DNA from: Limnohabitans sp.
Lineage (GTDB): Bacteria; Pseudomonadota; Gammaproteobacteria; Burkholderiales; Burkholderiaceae_C
Direction of reading: 5' to 3'
DNA length: 16,613 bases
NCBI GenBank assembly: GCA_021731425.1
Contig: JAKFXJ010000387.1
Location: 1-16,613 of the forward strand
Made by a program: the position numbers and the translations under genes
Shown here: positions 1-6,141 of the stretch, piece by piece
Position numbering within the stretch: position 1 is the first letter of the stretch
How the letters are laid out: each line of letters begins with the position of its first letter
Notes under the pieces: generated by a model
Databases searched by the model: none
Told to the model about the DNA's origin: nothing
Seen by the model: the letters and a program-made list of their open reading frames with translations, nothing else

Positions 1-711
1 TGGCCCATCGCCCAGATCGCGCTGGCGGACAAACGCCTGAGCCTGCATGGCGTGCTGGTGGTGGTGGACGCCGCCGCCGTGCGCGCTCACGCGGCAGACC
101 CGCTGCTGCACGACAGCCTGCTGCGCCAACTGCGCGCCGCCGATCTGCTGGTGCTCAACAAAACCGACCTGTGCAGCGCTGACGAAATTCAGTCGTGCAC
201 CACCTGGCTGCACGAGACCGTCGGTCCCGTGCCCTGCCTGCAAAGCCAGCACGGGCAGTTGCCCCTGGATTTGCTGCAAACCGACTGGGAGCCTACATCG
301 GCAGCGCCCTCTGACGTCGAGCCTGCTCACGTTTGCACCGACCATTGCACGCACGATCACGATCACGATCACGATCACGATCACGATCACGATCACGATC
401 ATGGGCATGGGCACAGCGCATACCATGCCAGCCTGTTCACCAGCGACAGCCGCAACCCCGCGCAGGTGTTTCACACCGCCTGGCTGCGCGAGCAGCTGAA
501 ACAAACGCCCGCCTGGGTCATGCGCCTCAAAGGCTGGGTGCGCACACACGAGCACGGCTGGTCAGAAATCCAGTTCGCAGGCCGCCATGCCAGCGTGCAA
601 CGCGCCCGACACACCCCCGATCAAGCCCGCGTGCTGACCATTGCGCTGCGCACGCCCCAGCAGACGCAAGCCATGCCCTCCTGGATGGATGCGGTGTGGG
701 GCACCACATAA
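1..711 (+). CDS. CobW/COG0523 (G3E) family GTP-binding metallochaperone, 5' end missing
   Basis: The reading frame is open from base 1 and stops at the TAA at 709-711, so the N-terminal part, including the Walker A P-loop, lies outside the window; 236 codons are visible. The G3E GTPase signs seen are the hydrophobic strand LHGVLVVVDA, followed by the guanine-specificity motif NKTD (bases 157-168). A CobW C-terminal-like domain follows (roughly 421-711, with FHTAWLRE and a WVRTHEHGW stretch). Between them is a metal-binding style low-complexity linker of eight His-Asp pairs and then HGHGH (352-414). COG0523 proteins deliver or allocate metals such as zinc or cobalt in the cytoplasm, and His-rich insertions are common in them; which metal applies here cannot be told. 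The gene is followed by 529 non-coding bases, and no link to the taurine genes is evident. The family call is firm; the specific role is unknown. Confidence 0.88.
   Translation, partial: WPIAQIALADKRLSLHGVLVVVDAAAVRAHAADPLLHDSLLRQLRAADLLVLNKTDLCSADEIQSCTTWLHETVGPVPCLQSQHGQLPLDLLQTDWEPTSAAPSDVEPAHVCTDHCTHDHDHDHDHDHDHDHDHGHGHSAYHASLFTSDSRNPAQVFHTAWLREQLKQTPAWVMRLKGWVRTHEHGWSEIQFAGRHASVQRARHTPDQARVLTIALRTPQQTQAMPSWMDAVWGTT
352..399 (+). repeat. In-frame hexanucleotide microsatellite (CACGAT x8) encoding (His-Asp)8
   Basis: Eight perfect copies of CACGAT run from 352 to 399 and are followed by CATGGGCATGGGCAC. Each unit is two codons, so gain or loss of units would change linker length without a frameshift. 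The array also places a GATC tetranucleotide every 6 bp. It encodes the His/Asp-rich linker of the CobW-type protein. Confidence 0.95.
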
Positions 712-768
712 ACGGCACACCATCCGGCAATTTCTTGTAAAGGCAATTGGACAACAGTCTTTTCAGGC

Positions 769-937
769 ATGGATTGGCACGCTGCGCTCGCAATGACAAA
801 AACGCGTCATCGCGAGGAGCTTGCGACGCGGCGATCCAGCTGCTGCGTTTGTGCGGGCACTGGATTGCCAGCTGCGCTCGCAATGACGTAGCGGACGCTC
901 GCAATGACGTGAGGAGGGCTCGCAATAACGTGGCGGA
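769..937. repeat. REP-like palindromic repeat cluster with a 21-bp x3 tandem repeat
   Basis: A 29-nt element (769-797) that ends in GCGCTCGCAATGAC recurs at 860-888. Between them lies an inverted copy (805-839) starting CGTCATCGCGAG and ending GGCGATCCAG, so 805-888 can fold into a long imperfect hairpin. From 875 the core repeats as three tandem 21-bp units: 875-895, 896-916 and 917-937. Each begins with the core CGCTCGCAATGACG or a close variant. The motif resembles the widespread bacterial intergenic repeats with cores like GTCATTGCGAG and GGCAATCCAG. No protein is encoded; it is probably a non-autonomous or REP-type element in the cobW-tauA spacer. Confidence 0.75.
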
Positions 938-1240
938 AGCCCCATCAACTTGCTACTCATCAGCCCCGGAAAAACCCTGACGTATGGGACAGCATCGGTC
1001 GGCGCGAACGACGCTCTCGCGGCCCTGAATGCTTGTGTTTTCAGAGTGAAATGGTGAACTTTTCGGCTCGGCATGACCACCTCATGATTGAGGCTATCAC
1101 GCAGCAACTGGCCCTGAACATGACCCTCAACTGGCTCTAGTGTCTGCCCGTCGGCTGCCCCAAACTTCACCGCAGCAGACGCCAGCCATGGTGTCTGCAC
1201 AGACGACACAACGTTTGAAAAACACATCAGGAGACAAAGC
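938..1240. other. Non-coding spacer and leader upstream of tauA
   Basis: This stretch holds the putative TauR operator (1108-1139) and the tauA ribosome binding site (AGGAG at 1229-1233). No convincing -10/-35 pair could be picked by eye. One forward frame stays open from 913 to the TAG at 1138-1140 (75 codons) and ends in a plausible-looking peptide (MIEAITQQLALNMTLNWL from the ATG at 1084). It has no ribosome binding site and no recognised family, so it is not called as a gene. Confidence 0.5.
1108..1139 (+). promoter_or_regulatory. Putative TauR operator upstream of tauA
   Basis: CTGGC at 1108-1112 and CTGGCTCTA at 1131-1139 form a direct repeat with a 23-bp period, about two helical turns, with TGACCC at 1121-1126 between them. 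The same arrangement occurs at 5594-5625 in the tauR-tauX intergenic region. Direct-repeat operators are typical of MocR regulators. From memory, the TauR site of Rhodobacter capsulatus uses direct repeats beginning CTGGAC, which would fit. Assignment to TauR is an inference from this shared pattern. Confidence 0.5.
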
Positions 1241-2251
1241 ATGACAACACGTCGATCCCTTCTTTCAGCCACGCCCGCCTTGGGCTTGTCGCTGATGATA
1301 TTCACCGGCCTGGCCAGCGCCCAGGCGGCCAAGGAAGTCACTTTCGCCCACCAGGACATGCTGGTGCCTTTGCGCACCGTGATGGAGTCGGGCGAGCTGG
1401 AAAAAGCCACCGGCTACAAAATCAACTGGCGCATGTTTGGCGGTGGCGGCGACGTGATCAAGGCCATGGCTTCAGGCGGCGTCCAAATCGGCGAAGCAGG
1501 CTCCAGCCCCTTCACCGCTGCGGCCAGCCAAGGCCAAGACCTCAAGCTGTTCTGGATTCTGGACGACATCGGTGATGCCGAAGCCCTGATCGCCCGCAAC
1601 GGTTCTGGCATCAACAGCATCAAGGACTTGGTCGGCAAAAAAGTGGCCACGCCTTTTGTCTCCACGGCGCACTACCAATTGATGGTGGGCATGAAGCTCG
1701 AAGGTGTGGACAGCAAAAAAGTCAACGTGATGAACCTGCGTCCGCCAGAGATCGCGGCCGCCTGGGAGCGTGGCGACATCGATGCAGCCTTCATCTGGGA
1801 CCCGATCCTGAGCAAGATCAAGGGCAACGGCAAAGCGATTGCCTCTTCGGCCAGCATCGGTCAAAAGGGCTACCCCACCTTTGACGGTCTGGTGGTCGAT
1901 GCCAAATGGGCCGCGCAAAACGAAGGCTTCATGGTCGCGCTGGTCAAAGCCCTGATCAAGGCCGACGAGGCTTATCGCTCCAAAAAGGCGCAATGGACCG
2001 CTGACTCACCCCAAGTGAAAGCTGTGGCCAAGTGGACCAAGGCCAATCCGGCCGATGTGCCTGCGGCCATGGCGCTGTACAAATTCCCCACGGCCCAAGA
2101 GCAAATTTCGGCCACCTGGCTCGGTGGTGGGGCAGCCAAGGCCATGACGAACACGGCCGTCTTCCTCAAGGAGCAAGGGCGCATTCAGGAACTCAAGCCG
2201 AACTACTCGGCCTTTGTGACCGACGTCTACGTCAAGAAAGCCATGCAGTAA
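1241..2251 (+). CDS. tauA: Taurine ABC transporter periplasmic substrate-binding protein TauA
   Basis: This is the 336-residue periplasmic binding protein that captures taurine and hands it to TauBC in the inner membrane. The start is supported by AGGAG seven bases upstream of the ATG. The N-terminus is an export signal: a twin-Arg stretch (TTRRSLL, residues 2-8), a hydrophobic core and an Ala-x-Ala cleavage region around residues 26-30. The twin arginines allow either Sec or Tat export. The mature part aligns by eye along its length with E. coli TauA. Shared stretches include the segment with [11 protein letters not shown], then [12 protein letters not shown], then [24 protein letters not shown]. 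In E. coli TauA the corresponding regions line the sulfonate site. It is the first gene of tauABC and is followed by a hairpin/T-tract at 2271-2307 that probably raises its transcript relative to tauBC. Other alkanesulfonates are possible secondary ligands, but taurine fits the locus best. Confidence 0.95.
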   Translation: MTTRRSLLSATPALGLSLMIFTGLASAQAAKEVTFAHQDMLVPLRTVMESGELEKATGYKINWRMFGGGGDVIKAMASGGVQIGEAGSSPFTAAASQGQDLKLFWILDDIGDAEALIARNGSGINSIKDLVGKKVATPFVSTAHYQLMVGMKLEGVDSKKVNVMNLRPPEIAAAWERGDIDAAFIWDPILSKIKGNGKAIASSASIGQKGYPTFDGLVVDAKWAAQNEGFMVALVKALIKADEAYRSKKAQWTADSPQVKAVAKWTKANPADVPAAMALYKFPTAQEQISATWLGGGAAKAMTNTAVFLKEQGRIQELKPNYSAFVTDVYVKKAMQ

Positions 2252-2270
2252 AGCTGCCGGCCTGTGTCAG

Positions 2271-2307
2271 CCCCCTGCGGCCCAGGCTGCAGGGGGATTG
2301 TTTTTTT
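2271..2307 (+). terminator. Intrinsic terminator/attenuator-like hairpin between tauA and tauB
   Basis: CCCCCTGC (2271-2278) pairs perfectly with GCAGGGGG (2289-2296) across a 10-nt loop. ATTG and then seven T (2301-2307) follow. This is a textbook rho-independent shape placed 20 bases after the tauA stop and before tauB. Partial terminators after binding-protein genes are a known way to make excess binding protein over ATPase and permease, which is the likely role here. Confidence 0.8.
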
Positions 2308-2324
2308 CTGTGACTGCGTCTCAC

Positions 2325-3113
2325 ATGCCATTACTTGAAGTCAAAGACCTGACGGTCAACTACGCCATCCAGGGCGGCACCCTACAAGCCCTGGCACCCG
2401 TGCAATTGCAAATGCGCGATGGTGATTTTGTGGTCGCCCTGGGTGCCTCGGGCTGCGGCAAGACCACCTTGCTCAATTGCCTGGCCGGTTTCCTGCCACC
2501 TTCCAGTGGCGACATCCTGCTGGACGGCCGCCCTGTGAGCGGGCCAGGCGCCGACCGGGGTGTGGTGTTTCAAAAACACGCCTTGATGCCCTGGCTCAAT
2601 GTGCTGGACAACGTGGCCCTGGGCTTGCGCCTGCGCGGCGTGCCTGCCGCCGAACGTGCCCGCGTGGCCATGGACAAACTGGCCCTGGTGGGCCTTGAAA
2701 AATACGCCGAGCGCGGCGTCTACGAATTGTCGGGTGGCATGCAGCAGCGCGTGGGCATTGCCCGCGCCCTGACCAACGACCCGGCCGTGCTGCTGATGGA
2801 CGAACCCATGGGCGCGCTGGACGCTTTCACCCGCGAGACCGTTCAAGAGATCTTGCTCAAGGCCTGGGCAAAAACGCACAAGATGGTCTTCTTCATCACC
2901 CACTCGGTTGAAGAAGCGCTGTTTCTGGCCACCCGTCTGATCGTCATGAGCCCCAGCCCCGGACGCATCACCCACACTTTTGAAGACCTGCCTTTCTCAC
3001 GCGCTTTTTTGAGCCACGGCGATGCCCGCCGGGTCAAGTCCGAGCCCGAATTCATCCGCATGCGCGAGGAAGTCCTGTCCATCATCCACCATCGGGAGGC
3101 GGCCCATGACTGA
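2325..3113 (+). CDS. tauB: Taurine ABC transporter ATP-binding protein TauB
   Basis: This is the cytoplasmic ATPase that energises taurine import, working as a dimer on TauC. From the ATG at 2325 the protein has 262 residues, normal for TauB/SsuB. All nucleotide-binding motifs are present: Walker A GASGCGKT (40-47), Q-loop Gln83, signature LSGGMQQR (135-142), Walker B VLLMDEP (155-161), D-loop GALD and H-loop His193 in FITHS. The start is not decided by a clear Shine-Dalgarno sequence. An in-frame GTG at 2310 and a TTG at 2298 are alternatives, but the latter would put part of the terminator T-tract in the coding region. [13 protein letters not shown] is the usual kind of N-terminus for the family. 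The gene overlaps tauC by 8 bases, suggesting coupled translation. The family call is certain; taurine specificity comes from the TauA and TauC context. Confidence 0.94.
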   Translation: MPLLEVKDLTVNYAIQGGTLQALAPVQLQMRDGDFVVALGASGCGKTTLLNCLAGFLPPSSGDILLDGRPVSGPGADRGVVFQKHALMPWLNVLDNVALGLRLRGVPAAERARVAMDKLALVGLEKYAERGVYELSGGMQQRVGIARALTNDPAVLLMDEPMGALDAFTRETVQEILLKAWAKTHKMVFFITHSVEEALFLATRLIVMSPSPGRITHTFEDLPFSRAFLSHGDARRVKSEPEFIRMREEVLSIIHHREAAHD

Positions 3114-3930
3114 GCCCAACAAGGCGAGCGCGCCTTTGAAAACCAGCGCCTTCAAAATCCCCGGTGAGGGCTCGAGCCTTGTCATCAGCGTGGTCACCCT
3201 GCTGTCGCTGCTGGGCCTGTGGGCCTTGACCACCTCGATGGGCTGGATCAAACCCCTGTTCCTGCCTTCACCGCAGGCGGTGTTCACGCAGTTTTATGAA
3301 TACATCACCGGCACGGCCAACGACAAGCCCTTGTGGGAACACTTTGTCGCCAGCATGCTGCGCGTGTTTGGTGCCTTTTTGCTGGCCAGCCTGGTGGCCA
3401 TTCCGGTGGGCATCGCCATGGGCATGTCGCGGGTCTGGCGCGGCATTTTTGACCCACCCATCGAGCTGTACCGGCCCCTGCCGCCCCTGGCCTATTTGCC
3501 GCTGATCATCATCTGGTTTGGCATTGACGAGTTGCCCAAGGTCTTGCTGATCTTCTTGAGCTGTTTTGCCCCGCTGGCCATGGCCGCACGCTCGGGCATG
3601 CGCAGCGCCTCGCAAGAACAAATGAATGCAGCCTACTCCATGGGCGCAAGCTATGCGCAGGTGATCCGCCACGTCGTGCTGCCCGCCGCCTTGCCGGAAA
3701 TTCTGGTGGGCATGCGCGTGGCCATCGGCTTTGGCTGGAGCACCCTGGTGGCCGCAGAAATGGTGGCCGCCAATGTGGGCTTGGGCCAGATGGTGCTGAA
3801 CGCCTCGAACTTCCTGCGCACCGACATCGTGATCATGGGCATCATCGTCATTGGAATCGTGGCCTACGGCTTTGACCTGCTCATGCGCGTCATTGAACGG
3901 CGCTTGGTGCCCTGGAAAGGCAAGATGTAA
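3106..3930 (+). CDS. tauC: Taurine ABC transporter permease TauC
   Basis: This is the 274-residue inner-membrane permease (binding-protein-dependent transport system, BPD_transp_1/SsuC-TauC type) that forms the taurine channel with TauB. The start at 3106 lies inside the end of tauB and is preceded by GGGAGG. Hydrophobic segments are visible near residues 22-43, 82-106, 125-160, 204-222 and 240-260. The cytoplasmic EAA-type coupling loop lies at about 174-199 ([13 protein letters not shown], then LPAALPEI). The conserved [11 protein letters not shown] stretch near the C-terminus is typical of TauC/SsuC. It is the last gene of tauABC; the stop is 38 bases from the end of the convergent tauR, with no clear terminator in the gap. 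Confidence 0.94.
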   Translation: MTEPNKASAPLKTSAFKIPGEGSSLVISVVTLLSLLGLWALTTSMGWIKPLFLPSPQAVFTQFYEYITGTANDKPLWEHFVASMLRVFGAFLLASLVAIPVGIAMGMSRVWRGIFDPPIELYRPLPPLAYLPLIIIWFGIDELPKVLLIFLSCFAPLAMAARSGMRSASQEQMNAAYSMGASYAQVIRHVVLPAALPEILVGMRVAIGFGWSTLVAAEMVAANVGLGQMVLNASNFLRTDIVIMGIIVIGIVAYGFDLLMRVIERRLVPWKGKM

Positions 3931-3968
3931 GCCTTGCCTTAGGTCTGCAAGAACGAAACTGCGATGGC

Positions 3969-5570
3969 TCAGTGCAGGTGGACCAGGACTCTGGGTACAC
4001 CTCGCGCCTGAGCCAGAGCTTGCACGGCCAAGGCCAGCGCTCGAATGCCGGGTCCGATTTGACCCACCCCAATGGAAGACAAGCGCAAACGGAAATACGG
4101 GCAGGGATAAGGCGGGTGCATGAAAAACACCTCCCCCGCTTCAATCAGCACCCCTTGTTCACGCGCCATGAGCGCCAGCTCACCCGTATCCACCCAGTCA
4201 GGCGCACGCACCCACACCGATGCACCTCCTGTGGGCAGGGCAAACTGAAAATCCGGCAATTCGCGGCACAAGGCTTCTCTCAAGGCCTGCATGCGTGCCT
4301 GTAAGGCCTGGTTCACGCGGCGGGCATGCGTCTCGTGGTGGCCCAGCGACAAAAAGTGCGCAAACGCGTGCTGCAAAAATGCGCTGGGGTGACGCACCAT
4401 GGCGTGGCGCAAGACACGCAACTCGGCAATCAGTGCGCGTGGCGCAACGATGTAACCCAAGCGCAAAGAGGGCGACAAGCTCTTGGAAATCGAGCCCACA
4501 TAAATCACACGCCCCACCTTGTCGAGGCTTTTGAGCGCGGGCATGGGCTCGCCCACATAGAGGTTTTCGGCCTCATAGTCGTCTTCGATGACCACAAAGT
4601 CGCGCTGCTCGGCCAGGGCCAGCAAACGCTTGCGCCGCTCCAGCGAAAGGGTGCGCGTGGTCGGGCTCTGGTGCGAGGGGGTCACATACACATAGTCCAG
4701 CGGGGGCAGGCGATCCACCACCAGCCCCTGATCGTCCACCGCCAGGGGCTGCCACTGCGGCTGGCGCGATGCAAAGCTGTTGCGGGCATGCGGGTGACCA
4801 GGCTCTTCCAAACCCACGCGCGAATCGGCATCGAACAAAGCTTCGCCCAGCATGTAGTAGGCGTTTTGCGCACCCACGGTGATAAGGATTTCTTCGGGCA
4901 ATGCAAACACCCCGCGTTTGGGCAAAAGGCGCAAGCGGATTTGCTCAATCAACTCCGGCACATCACTGAGTTCGAAATCAGGCGTCCACTGCGGCATGTG
5001 GGCGCGCGCCAGGCTGTGCACACAGCACTCCCGAAACGCCTCGGTCGGAAAGAGCTGGGGATCAAAGGTGCCGTAGACAAAGGGATAGGGATAACGATGC
5101 CATTGGTCAGGCTTGGCCAAGGTGCGGCGGTCGCTGAGCGAACGGATCAGGCGTGCCGACCAATCGGGCGAGGCAGGCTGCGCATCTGCGGTCTCGGAAA
5201 GCGGCACGACCCGTTGAACAGATGGCTTGTTCAGGTCTGGCTGCAAACCAGTGCGCAAGTTAGAAACCACCCCAGCGGACTGCCGGGCATCACCGTGCAC
5301 CTTCACAAATACGCCACTGCGCGGATGCGCTTCCAGAAAACCGTCATCGATCAGGCGCATGTAGGCCGAAGTGACAGTGTTGCGGCTCAGGCCCAGCGCC
5401 TTGGCCAGTTCACGCGATGAGGGCAAGGTCGCACCGGGAGGCAAGCGGCCGTCCAGAATGGCCTCGACAGCGGCCAGCCGCAAACGCTGCTGCAAGGGCA
5501 TGGCGGGTTTGTCCTGGAGGGCAAACAGGCTCTCCCACTGAACATCTTTGGTGCGGTAACGGCTCGACAT
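3969..5570 (-). CDS. tauR: MocR-type (GntR/aminotransferase-fold) transcriptional regulator, probable TauR
   Basis: This is a 533-residue PLP-dependent regulator expected to control taurine import and deamination genes. The N-terminal GntR winged helix spans about residues 25-95 (LPPGATLPSSRELAKALGLS, then RNTVTSAYMRL). A variable linker follows to about 150, then a class I aminotransferase fold. The fold carries the conserved DDYE motif and the SISKS motif with the likely PLP-binding Lys near residue 363, followed by the usual LRLGY. MocR proteins bind DNA through the GntR domain and sense ligand through the PLP domain; TauR of Rhodobacter is the named precedent. The start at 5570 (MSSRYR) was chosen over an upstream ATG at 5630, which would run through the operator region. 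A TATACT -10-like hexamer on this strand (5578-5583) lies so close to the ATG that the mRNA may be nearly leaderless. It is divergent from tauX. The MocR class is certain; the TauR name rests on context. Confidence 0.9.
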   Translation of the reverse strand: MSSRYRTKDVQWESLFALQDKPAMPLQQRLRLAAVEAILDGRLPPGATLPSSRELAKALGLSRNTVTSAYMRLIDDGFLEAHPRSGVFVKVHGDARQSAGVVSNLRTGLQPDLNKPSVQRVVPLSETADAQPASPDWSARLIRSLSDRRTLAKPDQWHRYPYPFVYGTFDPQLFPTEAFRECCVHSLARAHMPQWTPDFELSDVPELIEQIRLRLLPKRGVFALPEEILITVGAQNAYYMLGEALFDADSRVGLEEPGHPHARNSFASRQPQWQPLAVDDQGLVVDRLPPLDYVYVTPSHQSPTTRTLSLERRKRLLALAEQRDFVVIEDDYEAENLYVGEPMPALKSLDKVGRVIYVGSISKSLSPSLRLGYIVAPRALIAELRVLRHAMVRHPSAFLQHAFAHFLSLGHHETHARRVNQALQARMQALREALCRELPDFQFALPTGGASVWVRAPDWVDTGELALMAREQGVLIEAGEVFFMHPPYPCPYFRLRLSSIGVGQIGPGIRALALAVQALAQARGVPRVLVHLH

Positions 5571-5572
5571 GC

Positions 5573-5625
5573 GTGCCAGTATAAGCACGCTTGCTGGCAC
5601 ACGCGATTGACCCGATCTGGCTCTA
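5573..5625. promoter_or_regulatory. Putative TauR operator/promoter region between tauR and tauX
   Basis: Three CTGGC half-sites lie here: on the minus strand at 5575-5579 and on the plus strand at 5594-5598 and 5617-5621. The first two extend to a perfect inverted repeat, GTGCCAG (5573-5579) and CTGGCAC (5594-5600), with centres 21 bp apart. This repeat encloses a small AAGC-AC-GCTT palindrome (5583-5592). The last two form the 23-bp direct repeat with TGACCC (5608-5613) and CTGGCTCTA (5617-5625), as upstream of tauA. The inverted repeat overlaps the tauR -10-like hexamer, which suggests autoregulation. A possible tauX -10 (TATTCT, 5646-5651) lacks a good -35. Confidence 0.55.
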
Positions 5626-5683
5626 TGCAACCCGCGAAGATGGGCTATTCTTTGAGGACTTTGATCATCTTCAGGAGAAGCCC

Positions 5684-6076
5684 TTGTCTGCCACCGTCAC
5701 CCTTGCCACCCTCGAAGCTTTCACCGACGCTTGGAACCGCCACGATGTGGAAGCCCTGCTGAGTTTCATGCACCCCGATGGTGTGTTCATGACTGCGGGT
5801 GGACCCGACGCGTGCGGCTCACGCCATCAGGGCCACGAGGCCTTGCGCAAAGCCTTTCCGGGTGCCTGGGCGACCGTGCCCGATGCCCAATGGATCCATG
5901 GCAAACATTTTGTTCAAGGCGACTTTGGTGTGTCCGAATGGACCTACGTCGGCACCGCCACCGACGGCTCACGCGTGGAAACCGACGGCGTGGACATCTT
6001 TGCCTTCAAGGACGGCATGATCCTCTCCAAGAGCGCTTTCCGCAAAAACCGCCCCAACCTGCCTGCTGCCAAATGA
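5684..6076 (+). CDS. tauX: Taurine dehydrogenase small subunit TauX (NTF2/SnoaL-like)
   Basis: This is a 130-residue soluble protein of the NTF2/SnoaL-like cone fold. It begins SATVTLATLEAFTDAWNRHD, has the family-typical LLSFMHPDGVFMTAGG segment and ends with a strand pattern DIFAFKDGMILSKSAFRKNRP. In taurine-degrading Rhodobacter and Paracoccus the dehydrogenase is encoded by tauXY, where tauX is a small subunit whose precise job is not settled. The position immediately before tauY supports that name. The TTG start at 5684 is favoured because AGGAG (5673-5677) sits six bases before it and the fold begins right after. The longer open frame from a TTG at 5591 would cross the operator region. 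It is divergent from tauR and has no signal peptide, so it is probably cytoplasmic. A generic SnoaL-like protein is the alternative reading. Confidence 0.8.
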   Translation: MSATVTLATLEAFTDAWNRHDVEALLSFMHPDGVFMTAGGPDACGSRHQGHEALRKAFPGAWATVPDAQWIHGKHFVQGDFGVSEWTYVGTATDGSRVETDGVDIFAFKDGMILSKSAFRKNRPNLPAAK

Positions 6077-6113
6077 GATCACCTCAGCTCGGCCCTGCCG
6101 AGCAGCTGTGATC
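6077..6113 (+). promoter_or_regulatory. Hairpin between tauX and tauY
   Basis: Directly after the tauX stop, GATCAC (6077-6082) pairs with GTGATC (6108-6113). Inside it a perfect 7-bp stem, GCTCGGC (6087-6093) with GCCGAGC (6097-6103), closes a 3-nt loop. There is no T-tract, so it is not a standard terminator. It may stabilise or process the mRNA and set the tauX:tauY ratio. Confidence 0.5.
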
Positions 6114-6141
6114 CGTCTTGACCCTTTTCGAGAAACCGCTC

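Noticed and set aside
769..937. CRISPR array
   Set aside because: Repeats are 21-bp tandem units with no unique spacers, and no cas genes are present.
1113..1141. Sigma-70 promoter for tauA using TCTAGT as -10
   Set aside because: Only 4 of 6 matches at -10 and a poor -35; the conservation with 5594-5625 fits an operator better than promoter hexamers.
763..1410. Minus-strand 215-codon frame across the REP cluster and the tauA start
   Set aside because: It runs antisense into tauA and is translated largely from repeats (recurrent CER motifs), typical of spurious frames in REP elements.
4326..5420. 364-codon open frame on the plus strand opposite tauR
   Set aside because: It is antisense to a MocR regulator with complete GntR and aminotransferase-fold motifs.
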